64,000 nt of DNA. Source: Trueperaceae bacterium. Its GTDB lineage: Bacteria; Deinococcota; Deinococci; Deinococcales; Trueperaceae. The position numbers were made by a program, and so were the translations under genes. The notes below the pieces were generated by a model that had not been told where the DNA came from, did not search any database, and saw nothing but the letters and a program-made list of their open reading frames with translations. Every line of letters begins with the position of its first letter. The first letter of the stretch is position 1. Positions 15,848 through 25,000 of this stretch are shown piece by piece. The DNA lies in NCBI GenBank assembly GCA_023954415.1, contig JAMLIB010000009.1, forward strand, positions 1-64,000. The letters run 5' to 3'.

Positions 15848-17440
15848 TCAGTCCTGGCGGACGGCTTCCTGCCTGCGCGGACCGTTGCGCCGGTGCTGCG
15901 GCGGCCGACCGCTCGCTCCGCCCCGCTCGCCGCCCCGGTCGTCCGCTCGCTGCTGACGTTCGTGCTGCGGGCGCCTCGCCTGCCCGCCTTGCGGCTGGGA
16001 CTGGCCGGAGCGGCCTTCGCCTCGGCCGTTGGAGGCCCGTGAGCGCTCACCGCTTTGCGCGCCGCCGGAAGGCGGGCGCTGGCCGGCGGGTGAGCCGGCG
16101 CTGGCCTGCTGGCCGCGCGGGCCGCGGCTGCTGCCGCTGCCGGAGCGCCGCCTGTTGCCGCCGCGGCGGTCGCCGCCTACGCTGCCACCGCGGGCGCTGC
16201 CGGCGCTGCCACCGCGGGCGCCGGAACCCTCGCGCTTGCTGTCGAGGGCCTCGAGCTCGGCCACCGGGCCGGCGTAGCCGTCCACGGGCCGCCGTTCGAT
16301 GCGCATGTGCAACCTCCGCTCGAGCTGGCGCACGTTGTCGAGGTCGTTGATGGTGACGAACGTGAGCGCCTCGCCGCTGCGCTCGGCCCGACCGGTGCGG
16401 CCGATGCGGTGCGTGTAGGCCTCGGGCGTGTCGGGGAAGTCGTAGTTGATGACGTGCGACACGCGGGCGACGTCGATGCCGCGAGCCGCGATGTCGGTGG
16501 CGACGAGCACGTGGTACGTGCCGTCCTTGAAGCCGTCCAGCGCTTCCTGCCTACGCCGCTGCGAGAGGTTGCCCTGCAGCTCGGCGACGAAGTGGTTCGC
16601 CTTGTCGAGCGTGGCGGCCAGGCGCTTGGCGCGGTGCTTCGTGCGGGTGAAGACGAGGACGGAGCGGAGGTCCTTGCCCTTGAGCATCTTGAGGAGGAGG
16701 TCCGTCTTCGCGGCCTCGTCCACCGGGATGAGCGCGTGGTCGATGGTCTCCGCCGGGGCGACGCGGCTGATCTCGACCTTGAGCGGGTCCGTGAGGAGGT
16801 CGTCGGCGAGGTGCGCGATCTCCTGGGGCATGGTGGCGGAGAAGAGGAGCCGCTGGGCCTCTACGGGAACGGCCTTGAGGATCTGCCTGACGGACGGCAG
16901 GAAGCCCATGTCGAACATGTGGTCGGCCTCGTCGAGGACGAGCGCCTCGACCTGCGTGAGGTCGGCGTTGCCCCGCTGCATGTGGTCGAGGAGCCTGCCG
17001 GGGCAGGCGACGATGATGTCGGCCCTGCCGCGGAGCGCGTCGACCTGCGGCTGGAAGCCTACGCCGCCGTAAACGGTGGCGCTGCGCAGGCCGGTCGCCT
17101 GACCGAGGGTGCGGAACTCATCGTTGATCTGCTCCGCGAGCTCGCGCGTGGGGGCGACGACGAGGGCGCGCACGGTGCGGCGCTTGCCCCCGCCGCCGTG
17201 GCGGGCGCCCAGGGAGCCGACGGGACCGGTGCCGAGGAGCAACCGGTGGAGGATCGGGAGGACGAAGGCGGCGGTCTTGCCGGTGCCCGTCTGGGCGAGG
17301 CCGAGCACGTGGCGGCCGGCCATGGCCTCGGCGATCGTCTGCTGCTGGATGGGCGTGGGCTTCGTGTAGCCCGCGGCGCGCACGCCGAGGCCTACCCGCG
17401 GGTCCAAGTCGAACCCGTCGAACGAATCTTGGTTTTGCAT
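15848..17440 (-). CDS. DEAD-box ATP-dependent RNA helicase
   Basis: 530 residues. Q motif (FDLDPRVGLGVRAAGYTKPT), Walker A AQTGTGKTAAF, PTRELAEQI, DEAD box (VLDEADHMFDMGF), SAT and the C-terminal HRIGRTGRAERSG motif are all present. The last ~130 residues are an Arg/Gly/Ser-rich, disordered tail like those that bind RNA non-specifically in bacterial cold-shock and ribosome-assembly helicases such as RhlE and CsdA. I use ATG 17440 (MQNQDSFDGFDLD), which has GGAAGGA upstream; longer readings lack homology. Confidence 0.92.
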   Translation of the reverse strand: MQNQDSFDGFDLDPRVGLGVRAAGYTKPTPIQQQTIAEAMAGRHVLGLAQTGTGKTAAFVLPILHRLLLGTGPVGSLGARHGGGGKRRTVRALVVAPTRELAEQINDEFRTLGQATGLRSATVYGGVGFQPQVDALRGRADIIVACPGRLLDHMQRGNADLTQVEALVLDEADHMFDMGFLPSVRQILKAVPVEAQRLLFSATMPQEIAHLADDLLTDPLKVEISRVAPAETIDHALIPVDEAAKTDLLLKMLKGKDLRSVLVFTRTKHRAKRLAATLDKANHFVAELQGNLSQRRRQEALDGFKDGTYHVLVATDIAARGIDVARVSHVINYDFPDTPEAYTHRIGRTGRAERSGEALTFVTINDLDNVRQLERRLHMRIERRPVDGYAGPVAELEALDSKREGSGARGGSAGSARGGSVGGDRRGGNRRRSGSGSSRGPRGQQASAGSPAGQRPPSGGAQSGERSRASNGRGEGRSGQSQPQGGQARRPQHERQQRADDRGGERGGASGRPPQHRRNGPRRQEAVRQD

Positions 17441-17663
17441 GCTGTTGTGTGTATCCTTCCTGGCCAACCACGAGCCAGGAAAGTTCAGGGCAAGCGGAAA
17501 GCGCGTAGCCACTCTACGACATCGCCGCCCAGCACATGTCGGATGGCCGACATCGCGCTCGGAGACGCGCTTGCCGCCGGGCCCGCGACGAGGCGTCGAC
17601 CGCGACGTCCTGGATCGCGCCTGTGGGTGCGCTGACCGCCCGACTCGCCCGGCCGGTCCACAC

Positions 17664-18635
17664 CTAGCTCCGAGCCGCGCCGGTCGCCGACCCGTCGACC
17701 TCCCGCAGGATGGCGCCGATGGCCGCCGCGGTGGCCGTCTGGTTGTCAACGTCGTCGCCGTTCGCGAAGGCCTCGTCGTCAAGGTAGCTGTCCGGTCCGT
17801 TGTGGCGCATGGGTCCCAGCGCCACGTTCACGAGGCGCCCGTCGCGCCGCAGCCTGTTCCAGTGTGAGCCGCGCGCTATCGGCCACCGTCCGGGGAACAG
17901 GACGCGCCCGTACAGCGGGACGCGGTCGATGGGGCTCTGCAGGTGGTAGAGGCGGTCGAGCGCGTCGAGCCCGGCGTCGCTCGCCATGACGCCCGCGAGC
18001 GAGACGACCGTGAGCGGGGCGTCGAGCGCGCGCTTCAGGAAGCGCGCGGCGACTATGCCGATCTGGACGCCCCCGCTGTAGCCGAGGATCGTTATGGGCA
18101 CGCCGCTGCCAGGCACGTACCCCGCCCGCAGTAGCGAGGTCAGGATGACCTGGGCCTCGCCGCGCCCGTAGACGGAGCCGTAGCGCTGATCGGCGGCCAC
18201 CAGGACCTGGAAGAGGTTGCGGATGTTGATGCTGAACGCCAAGAGCGAATGCTTGCCGGCGAGCTTGTACTCGAACATGCGCCGCCAGAAGCGCGCTAAC
18301 GGGCGTTCGTCGAGCAGCCCGACGTTGCGCACGGAGTAGGGCATGAGGTCGCCGAGGATGACCGCGTGCGGCAACGCGTCGTCCAATCGGTCGAGGAGCC
18401 CCTGGACGTCGTCGTAGTTCTCGGCGCCCACCTTGGCGATGCCGTCCAGGTACACGACGAACTGCCGCGGCTCCTTGTCACCGCCGATCCGGCGGTACGC
18501 GGCGTGACTGGCCTCGTGCGGGTGCTCGAGACCTTCGCCGTACCAGCCCGCCCACCAGCCCAGCGTCTCGATGGGCGAGAGGAGCAGCGACAAGGTCAGC
18601 GCCCCGATCGCGACGGCGATGATGAGCGCGATCAC
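17664..18635 (-). CDS. membrane-anchored alpha/beta-hydrolase-like protein
   Basis: The 323-residue protein starts with one N-terminal membrane helix (VIALIIAVAIGALTLSLLLS) and continues with a domain that has an alpha/beta-hydrolase nucleophile-elbow-like GYSGGVQ (about residue 195), preceded by PITIL and followed by a helix. In GxSxG terms this reads G-Y-S-G-G, so a serine nucleophile is possible; an acid and a histidine (MRHNGPDSYLDD near the end) fit loosely. Activity is not established. I start at GTG 18635, which overlaps the upstream stop as GTGA, rather than at a start 96 bases earlier that would overlap the upstream gene. Confidence 0.6.
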   Translation of the reverse strand: MIALIIAVAIGALTLSLLLSPIETLGWWAGWYGEGLEHPHEASHAAYRRIGGDKEPRQFVVYLDGIAKVGAENYDDVQGLLDRLDDALPHAVILGDLMPYSVRNVGLLDERPLARFWRRMFEYKLAGKHSLLAFSINIRNLFQVLVAADQRYGSVYGRGEAQVILTSLLRAGYVPGSGVPITILGYSGGVQIGIVAARFLKRALDAPLTVVSLAGVMASDAGLDALDRLYHLQSPIDRVPLYGRVLFPGRWPIARGSHWNRLRRDGRLVNVALGPMRHNGPDSYLDDEAFANGDDVDNQTATAAAIGAILREVDGSATGAARS

Positions 18636-19336
18636 GCGGCCCCGCCCGCCTTGCCGCCGGGCCGCCGCCTGGTTCTTGCGCGCGGCTCGGCGAGGCCCGG
18701 TTCGGGCGCCGAGTCGATGAGCTCGAGCCACTGGTGCCTGTTGGTCACGAGCGGCACTCCGGCGGCCTGCTTGCGCGCCAGCCTGGCTAGGGCGATGAGG
18801 GGCCGACCGACGGTGCGCTGGGCGCTGACGAGGATGAGCGCGCCGAGCGCTACGGTCAGCAGCGCCTCGAGGGGCGCCAAGCTCAGGCCTTCGGCCACGC
18901 CGACGATCGTGGCCACCACGCTCCAGATCCAGAGCAGCACGGAGATGGGCAGCCCCAGGTACGGGATGAACGAGAGGTAGCCGAAGAGGCGCGGCGCCTG
19001 GCCGAGCGCGACCATGCCAGCCACGAACGAGAAGGGTACTTCGATGCGAAGGGCGTACCGCGCCAGCAGGTAGACGGAGAGGGCGAAGAAGAGGTAACCG
19101 AACGCGAAGATCAAGGCCGAGATCAGGAGCGAGATGGCGAAGCGCCGCGGCGAGACCCGGTTGACGAAGAGCACTACGCTCTCGCCCACGGCCTCCGAGA
19201 GGCCGGCCGCGAGGAGGACGTAGAAGGCCAGCCGTAAAGCGCCGCCTCCCAGGCGGAGGAGCTCGGTGGTGCCCGGCCGCAGGAGGAGGGTGTCGCGGAT
19301 GAGCGCGATCGCGGTCCCCAAGTCGAGCATCATCAA
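18632..19336 (-). CDS. multi-pass membrane protein, Yip1-like
   Basis: 234 residues with about five hydrophobic helices, the pattern GYLFFALSVYLLARYALRIE and LGQAPRLFGYLSFIPYLGLP resembling the Yip1/DUF1282 family of integral membrane proteins, for which the biochemical role is unknown. A basic, Arg-rich C-terminus follows. The next gene, a membrane-anchored hydrolase-like protein, starts within its stop codon, so the two form a unit. Confidence 0.6.
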   Translation of the reverse strand: MMMLDLGTAIALIRDTLLLRPGTTELLRLGGGALRLAFYVLLAAGLSEAVGESVVLFVNRVSPRRFAISLLISALIFAFGYLFFALSVYLLARYALRIEVPFSFVAGMVALGQAPRLFGYLSFIPYLGLPISVLLWIWSVVATIVGVAEGLSLAPLEALLTVALGALILVSAQRTVGRPLIALARLARKQAAGVPLVTNRHQWLELIDSAPEPGLAEPRARTRRRPGGKAGGAA

Positions 19337-19369
19337 GACCCTATCAGTAAGCGAGACAGCGCGCGCTTC

Positions 19370-19398
19370 TTGAGTGGACCGTGCCGATGTGCTAGCAT
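19370..19398 (+). promoter_or_regulatory. rpsT promoter (-35 TTGAGT, -10 TAGCAT)
   Basis: TTGAGT (19370-19375) and TAGCAT (19393-19398) are separated by 17 bases. The rpsT start codon is about 155 bases downstream, leaving a long 5' untranslated region, which could serve feedback control by S20 as known in other bacteria. Confidence 0.55.
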
Positions 19399-19557
19399 CG
19401 CCAGGCTATCGGCACCTCGAGCCGAGGGTTCGTCGCGGACGGAGTCCGCTGCGGGCCAAGGCGATGAGGGCGCGGGGCCCGGCCGGGACCCAAAGGATTC
19501 CAAAGCGCCAAGCAGGGGCGGAACAGCCCATGCGTAAAAGGAAGAACGAGGAGCAAC

Positions 19558-19836
19558 GTGTCACAGAACGCATCCGCGATGAAGCGCCACCGCCAGTCCG
19601 AAGAACGGCGCCTCGCCAACCGGGCCAAGAAGAGCACCATCCGCACCTTCACCAAGAAGGCTGTCGCCGCCGCGGAATCCGGTGACTTCACCGCCGCCGC
19701 CAAGTACCAGAAGGTCGTTCAGGGCTTGGTCGACCGCGCCATCAAGTCGTCCACGCTGCACGCCAACACGGCCGCGCGCCGCAAGTCGCGCCTCGCCAAG
19801 CGCATCATCTCGTTGCAGCAGGGCAAGGCCCAGTAA
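19558..19836 (+). CDS. rpsT: 30S ribosomal protein S20
   Basis: The 92-residue product is ribosomal protein bS20: very basic, with SAMKRHRQSEERRLANRAKK at the N-terminus, KKAVAAAESGD in the middle and LHANTAARRKSRLAKRI near the end. S20 binds 16S rRNA early in small-subunit assembly. The start is GTG 19558, with GAGGAG (19548-19553) four bases upstream; non-ATG starts are common for rpsT. A strong hairpin follows the gene. Confidence 0.95.
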   Translation: MSQNASAMKRHRQSEERRLANRAKKSTIRTFTKKAVAAAESGDFTAAAKYQKVVQGLVDRAIKSSTLHANTAARRKSRLAKRIISLQQGKAQ

Positions 19837-19877
19837 AGCGGTACTGACGAACGGGCGGCCCGTGAAGGGTCGCTTTC

Positions 19878-19913
19878 GCGAGAACCGGCGGGTTTCGACC
19901 TGCCGGTTCTCGC
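19878..19913 (+). terminator. hairpin terminator after rpsT
   Basis: Two 16-base arms, GCGAGAACCGGCGGGT and ACCTGCCGGTTCTCGC, pair with one G-U and enclose a TTCG tetraloop. It lies 41 bases after the rpsT stop. There is no clear U-run, which is usual for strong hairpin terminators in GC-rich genomes. Confidence 0.75.
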
Positions 19914-20013
19914 TATATGCATGCCCAGCAGACGTCCTGGCGCGGGCGTGAGGCCGATGACGCGGCGTCGCTTCGGGGAGTCGTCGTTCCGCACGCCTGG
20001 TTATGCTGACCGG

Positions 20014-20814
20014 ATGAACGCAGTACCTTCCGAGGGCGCCGACAACCGTGCCGGGCCTAGGGTCGTGCTCGTGCGCACGAAGGAGTCCGCGAACATCGGC
20101 GCGGCCGCGAGGGCCATGTTCAACTTCGGGCTGCACGACCTGTGGCTCGTGGCGCCGCGGTGCCGCGTCGATCACCGGTCGTACGACCTCGCCACCCACG
20201 CGGAGCCCGTGCTGAAGGGCGTCACCCAGGTCGGCACGCTCGACGAGGCCCTCGCGGACGTCACCCTCGCCTTCGGGACGAGCGCGCGACCACGCAAGGC
20301 CGAGAACTACCAGGTCATCACGCCGCGGGCCGCCGCCGCGAAGCTCGGTGGCGACACCGCCGTCGTCTTCGGCCCGGAGGACCATGGGCTGGCCAACGAG
20401 GAGCTCACACGTTGTCAGGCGCAGATCGTGATCCCGACCGTGGACTTCGCCTCGCTCAACCTCGCCCAGGCCGTTCTGGTAGTCGCGTACGAGTACGCGC
20501 AGGCCGGCGGGCGCCCCGAGGCGCCCGCGCTTGCCGGGGACGGCGAGTCCGGCGACCCCAGGCACACGCCCGCCAGCCGCGACCAGCTCGAGCGCTTCTA
20601 CGCTCAACTGGAGGAGACCATGCTGCGGATCGGCTACACGGACGATCGCCGTGCGCCTGGCATGCTGCGCGTGTACCGCGGGCTCGTCGACCGCGCCGAG
20701 CCGACGGCGCATGAGGTCGCGGCTTTCCGCGGTCTGCTCAGCCAGGTGGTCTGGGCCACGGGGCAGGCAGAGGCGAGGTCCGAGGCACCGCGTTCGGGTC
20801 CGGGCGAGCCCTGA
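20014..20814 (+). CDS. SpoU/TrmH-family RNA 2'-O-methyltransferase, TrmJ-like
   Basis: The 266-residue protein has the three SPOUT motifs: ESANIGAAARAMFNFGL (motif 1), VFGPEDHGLANEEL (motif 2) and IPTVDFASLNLAQAVLVVAY (motif 3), which form the knotted SAM site. The order and the spacing match TrmJ, which 2'-O-methylates tRNA position 32, rather than rRNA-modifying TrmH. A C-terminal helical region follows. I start at ATG 20014; TATGCT (20002-20007) lies six bases upstream with no Shine-Dalgarno, so a leaderless message is likely. Confidence 0.85.
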   Translation: MNAVPSEGADNRAGPRVVLVRTKESANIGAAARAMFNFGLHDLWLVAPRCRVDHRSYDLATHAEPVLKGVTQVGTLDEALADVTLAFGTSARPRKAENYQVITPRAAAAKLGGDTAVVFGPEDHGLANEELTRCQAQIVIPTVDFASLNLAQAVLVVAYEYAQAGGRPEAPALAGDGESGDPRHTPASRDQLERFYAQLEETMLRIGYTDDRRAPGMLRVYRGLVDRAEPTAHEVAAFRGLLSQVVWATGQAEARSEAPRSGPGEP

Positions 20815-20822
20815 ACCTGCGC

Positions 20823-21500
20823 TCAAAGTCCGGCTAGCGCTTTGGCCTGGCCGAGCACGTCGTCGAACATCGCCGGCGTGAGCCTGCCTGTGTTGGTGTT
20901 CTGGAAGCTGACGTGATAGCTGTCGATGAGGGTGAGGGCGCCGCTCGCCTGCCCGCCTGGCAACCCTCCCAGCTCATGCACCGCCCCATGGGCGAACGGA
21001 TGGGCCGCCAAAGTGGTGCGCAAGCCGCGGGAGCGCCATACCGAGAGCGCGGCGTCGTGCCCGATCTTGCCGATGGCCAGCGCCACGCGGGCCGAGCTCA
21101 GGCCATCGAGGTCATGGGCCAGCCAGCGCCGGCAGTCGACCAGCTCGTCGCGCTCCGGCTTGTTGCCGGGCGGGACGCAGCGCATGGCCGCGGTGATCCA
21201 CACGCCCGTGAGCGTGAGCCCGTCGTCTCGCGCGGTGGCCGCCGGCTGCGACGCCAGCCCGGCGCGGTGCAGGGCTGGGTAGAGGAAGCCGCCCGAAGCG
21301 TCGCCGGTGAACATGCGCCCTGTGCGGTTGCTCCCGTGGGCGCCGGGCGCCAGGCCGACGAGGACGAGCTTGGCGTCCGGGTCGCCGAAGCCGGGCACGG
21401 GCGCACCCCAGTACTGCGCGTCGCGGTAGGCGCGGCGCTTCTCCCGCGCGACGCGCTCGCGGTACTCGACCAGCCGGGGGCAGAGCCGGCACGAGGCCAG
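20823..21500 (-). CDS. uracil-DNA glycosylase, family 4/5 (Fe-S type), start unclear
   Basis: Visible motifs are GLAPGAHGSNRTGRMFTG (motif with the uracil pocket), the DELVDCRRWL segment with an Fe-S cysteine, ALAIGKIGHDAAL, and YHVSFQNTNTGRLT with the second active-site His. Fe-S cysteines C-x2-C (SCRLCPRLVEYR) lie upstream, at residues encoded near 21480-21491. The enzyme removes uracil from DNA. The frame is open to 21575 but contains no ATG, GTG or TTG before GTG 21398, which lies inside the domain and would cut off these cysteines. I list a CTG at 21500 as a stand-in; a frameshift near 21500-21540 (a TTG at 21541 lies in another frame) or a non-canonical start are both possible. Confidence 0.7.
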   Translation of the reverse strand: MASCRLCPRLVEYRERVAREKRRAYRDAQYWGAPVPGFGDPDAKLVLVGLAPGAHGSNRTGRMFTGDASGGFLYPALHRAGLASQPAATARDDGLTLTGVWITAAMRCVPPGNKPERDELVDCRRWLAHDLDGLSSARVALAIGKIGHDAALSVWRSRGLRTTLAAHPFAHGAVHELGGLPGGQASGALTLIDSYHVSFQNTNTGRLTPAMFDDVLGQAKALAGL

Positions 21501-21616
21501 GGCGGGCGGGTATGGGCTAGTGGCGGGGCGGGAAGTCCCAACTAGTTCAGCCTTTACATTTCTGCCCGGTTTCCGTTAATCCTTTGACAGTCGACACGTG
21601 GACGTCGAATCAACCT

Positions 21617-22060
21617 CTACGGCATCTCGCTCATCGGCTCTACTCGCGCCTCGTAGGGATCGCCCACGGCCAGACCAGGTACCGCGCCCCTCAGCTGAGC
21701 GAGCGCGTCCGCGAACCAGGCGGCGAACCGCTCGAACGCGAACGACGGCGCTGCGCTGCCGAGCCACCAGTCGGTCGGGCCGGTGCCGTCGCCCGAGTCG
21801 AGCGACCTAGCCGCCTCCTGGCAGTCGGCCAGCGCGAACCGGCACGCCTCGACTACCTCCGTGATCTCGTCGCCCGTCAGGCGATCGAAGCGGCCGGCGT
21901 GCGAGAGGTACAGCTGCTGCGTGCAGACCGCCCGCATCCACGCCTGGTAGAGGGTGTCGTGCTGGTCGCCGGTGACGCCGGCGGTCGTGAGTAGCGCGTC
22001 CATCAGGATCGTGTGCGCAAGGTCGTTCTCGAAGCGGGTGTGGGTTGCTGGTCGGGTCAT
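21617..22060 (-). CDS. unknown small protein downstream of dnaE2
   Basis: 147 residues, probably all-helical, with no signal peptide or membrane segment and no family I recognise. It contains two cysteines (RAVCTQQLYL, VVEACRFALADCQEA) in amphipathic helices and a Trp-rich turn DWWLGSA. AGGAGG precedes the ATG. It starts 13 bases after the dnaE2-type polymerase gene and must be co-transcribed with it, so it may be a polymerase partner or a mutagenesis accessory protein. That is inference from position. Confidence 0.65.
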   Translation of the reverse strand: MTRPATHTRFENDLAHTILMDALLTTAGVTGDQHDTLYQAWMRAVCTQQLYLSHAGRFDRLTGDEITEVVEACRFALADCQEAARSLDSGDGTGPTDWWLGSAAPSFAFERFAAWFADALAQLRGAVPGLAVGDPYEARVEPMSEMP

Positions 22061-22073
22061 GTGCTCCTCCTGG

Positions 22074-25000
22074 TTAGCCGAACTCGTAGCCGTGCACGGT
22101 GACTGGTGAGTCCAGTTGCGCTAGCGTCTGGGCTTTGAGCGTGAGTTGGTGGCCGGTGTCCTCCACGGTGGCGTCGGCGACGATCAGCGCCGCGTCACGT
22201 AGGAGCGTGCGGTGCGTCTCCCACAGTTCGGGGGAGATGATGAGCTGCGCGCGCGTCGGACCGTCCTCGAGCACGTAGAACGCGAAGCCGTTGGCGGTCT
22301 GTGGTCGCTGCCGGCTCACGACCAGCCCGGCGGTCCTGACGACTGACCGTAACGGCTTGCGGCGCAGGCTGGCCAGCGGCAGGCAGGCGAGCTCGCGGAG
22401 CTGGTCACGCAGCAAGTCGAGCGCGTGAATCTCCAGCGTCGAGTAGCGCATGGTGGCGTGATCCCACGTAAGCCGCTCACCAAGCTCAAGCTTGGGAAGC
22501 TCGGGCGTTTCTGGCAGTGGGTCCAGGATGCGCGGCGTGTCCGACCATGGCAGTTCGCCGAGGCTGCCGGCGCGGTAGAGCTGCTCGCGGCGTTCACCCA
22601 GGGCGTCGAACGCCCCGGCGCGCACGAGTAGTTCGAGCTGCTCGCGTGGCAACTGCCGGCGGCGGGCGAGATCGTCGATGCTGGCGTACGGTCCGTGCAC
22701 GAGGCGCTCGTGCAGGATGCTGCTGGCGGTGTCGGTGCTGATGCCGGTGATGCTGGTGAGGGGTGGTCGTACGCCCTTGGTGCGCTGGCCGTCGACGACG
22801 CAGCGCTCGCACCTGTAATGCCCACCCGAGGCGTTCACGTCCAGGGGCAGAAACGGTACGCCCCAGTTGCGTGCCTCCTGGCGCTTCGTGGCCTGCGACC
22901 ACATACCGGGCTCCTCGTTGAGGATGGCGGCCATGTACTCGGCCGGGTAGTTGACGCGCAGCCAACCGCTAGCGTAGGCGTGCACGGCGAACGCCCAGGC
23001 GTGCGACTCCGCGAACCCGAACCCCTGGAAGCCCTTCACGGCATCGAACACCCGCTCCGCCTCCGCAGCGGTGGCACCGACGTACCGTTGCGCGCTCGCG
23101 ATGAACGCCTGCCGGTCCGGCTCGATGTCCGCCAGGTCGGTCCAGGACGACACCTTCTTGCGGAACTTGTCCGCTTCGATCCAGGTCATGCCGGCGAAGT
23201 GCACGGCGATGCGCAGCACGTCCTCCTGGAAGAGCAGCACCCCGTACGTCTTCGCCAGGATCGGCTCGAGGCTGGGGTGCCAGTACGTGACCTTCTCGCG
23301 ACCCTGACGCCGCTTCAAGTACGGGTGCACCGTGCCCGACTGGATAGGCCCGGGCCGGATGAGCGCCACCTGATGCGCGAGATCACGCAGGTTACGGCTG
23401 CGCATGGCACGGCTCGTGTGCTGCTGGCTCGGACTCTCGACTTGGAACAGGCCGAGGGTGGCGCCCTCACAGATGAGGTCCCACACGCGCACGTCGTCCG
23501 GCAGCCGCGCCAAGTCGAGCCACACGCCCTCCATGCGCACGACCTCCTCGCGGGCCCGCTCGAGCGCCGCCAGCATGCGCAAGCCGAGCAGATCGAGCTT
23601 GATCAGGCCCATCGCCTCGGCGTCGTCCTTGTCGAGCTGCAGCAGCTTGATACCGCCACTCGAGCGTTCGAGCGGCGAGTAGTGGGTGAGCGGGTCGCGG
23701 GCCAGCACCACGCCGCCGGCGTGCGGCGCCAAGTGCCGGACGTGCTTGCGCTCCATGCTCGTCAGGAGCCCGAGGAGCACGTCCACGACGGGCGCGGCGG
23801 CGAGCACCTCACGAAACGCCACGTCCGCCCGCGCAGCGGCGGACGGTCGGAGGCCGCGGAAGTCGCGACCCAACGCCTTGGTGAGCAGGTCGCGGACCTC
23901 AGGCGGGATGCCCAGCGCGCGGCCGAGGTCCTGGATGGCCAACGGCAGGCGGTACGTGATCTTGTTGCACACCATCGCCTCCGTCTCCGCCCCGAAACGC
24001 TCCTCCACCCACGCCAACACCTCATCACGCCGCGCAGACGAGATGTCGATATCCACATCCGGCATGCTCGTCTTGCCCGTGTGCAAGAAGCGCTCGAACA
24101 GCAGGCCGTGCTCGATCGGATCGATCATCGTGATGCCAAGCAAGTAGCACACGACGCTTGCAGCGGCCGACCCGCGACCGGCCGCAAGGATCCCGTGACG
24201 CCGACAGTAGTCGGTCACCTCGGCCGCCACCAGGAAGAAATCCGCCAGGCCGAGGCTGCGGATGGTGACTAGTTCCTCCTCGAACCGCGCGCGAGCGTCG
24301 ACTAGACGGTCGCCGGGGTAGAGGCGGGTGAGGGCGGCGTAGCAGCGCTCCTCGAGGTGACGTTCGGGCGCCTCACCGCCCGGCACACGCGCCTTCGGTG
24401 GCGTGAGCCGCTCCGGCAGCAACTGAAAGGTCGCGCTCTCGGCGATCCAGTCGGCGTTAAGGACCGCGTCCGGGAACGGCAGGCGCTCCACGACCTCCTC
24501 GGGACTAGCTAGCGCCTGACAGGAGTTCTGCGGGCGCCTAGCGTGCGGCTGCTCCACCGTGATGCCCAGGCGAGCGCACGTGAGCGCGTCGTACAAGCGG
24601 TAGTCGTCCTCTGTGGCGTAGCGGACCTCGGGCGCGGTGACGACAGGCAGGCCGAGGCTCTGCGCGAGCCGCCGGATGACGCGAGCACGCCGCGAATCCC
24701 ACCGGTACTGGTCGTGAAAGAGCTGCACGTAGAACCGCTCAGGGAACGCACCCTGCAACTGCCGGAGCAACTCCTCGAGCTGCGTCACGCGGCGCTTGGC
24801 CAACAGTTCGGCCACGACGCCGTCGCGTGGGCCGGAGAGCAGGATCACGTCCTTGGTGTTGGCCAGCAGCACGGGTAGGGGCACGTCGCGCTCTTCGCGG
24901 ACATGGGCGACGCTCAGGAGGGTGCAGAGCGTGCCGTAGCCGGCGCGTGAGGCGGCCATTAGCACCATGGGGTAAGGCGTGCCGTCGATGCTCACCGGCA

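Noticed and set aside
16130-16230. Short direct repeats in the tail of the DEAD-box gene that look like a CRISPR or minisatellite
   Set aside because: They are the coding repeats of the Arg/Gly/Ser tail and lack regular spacers.
17540-17570. Inverted repeat TGTCGG-ATGG-CCGACA upstream of the DEAD-box gene
   Set aside because: Six-base arms in GC-rich DNA are common by chance and it is not placed at a promoter or gene end.
15820-17635. Long plus-strand open frames opposite the DEAD-box helicase
   Set aside because: Antisense frames of a GC-rich gene; composition is Arg/Gly/Glu-rich with no motifs, while the minus strand has all helicase motifs.
22695-24272. 525-codon plus-strand open frame inside dnaE2
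   Set aside because: Shadow of the polymerase gene; no domain and no start signals, and dnaE2 motifs on the minus strand are complete.
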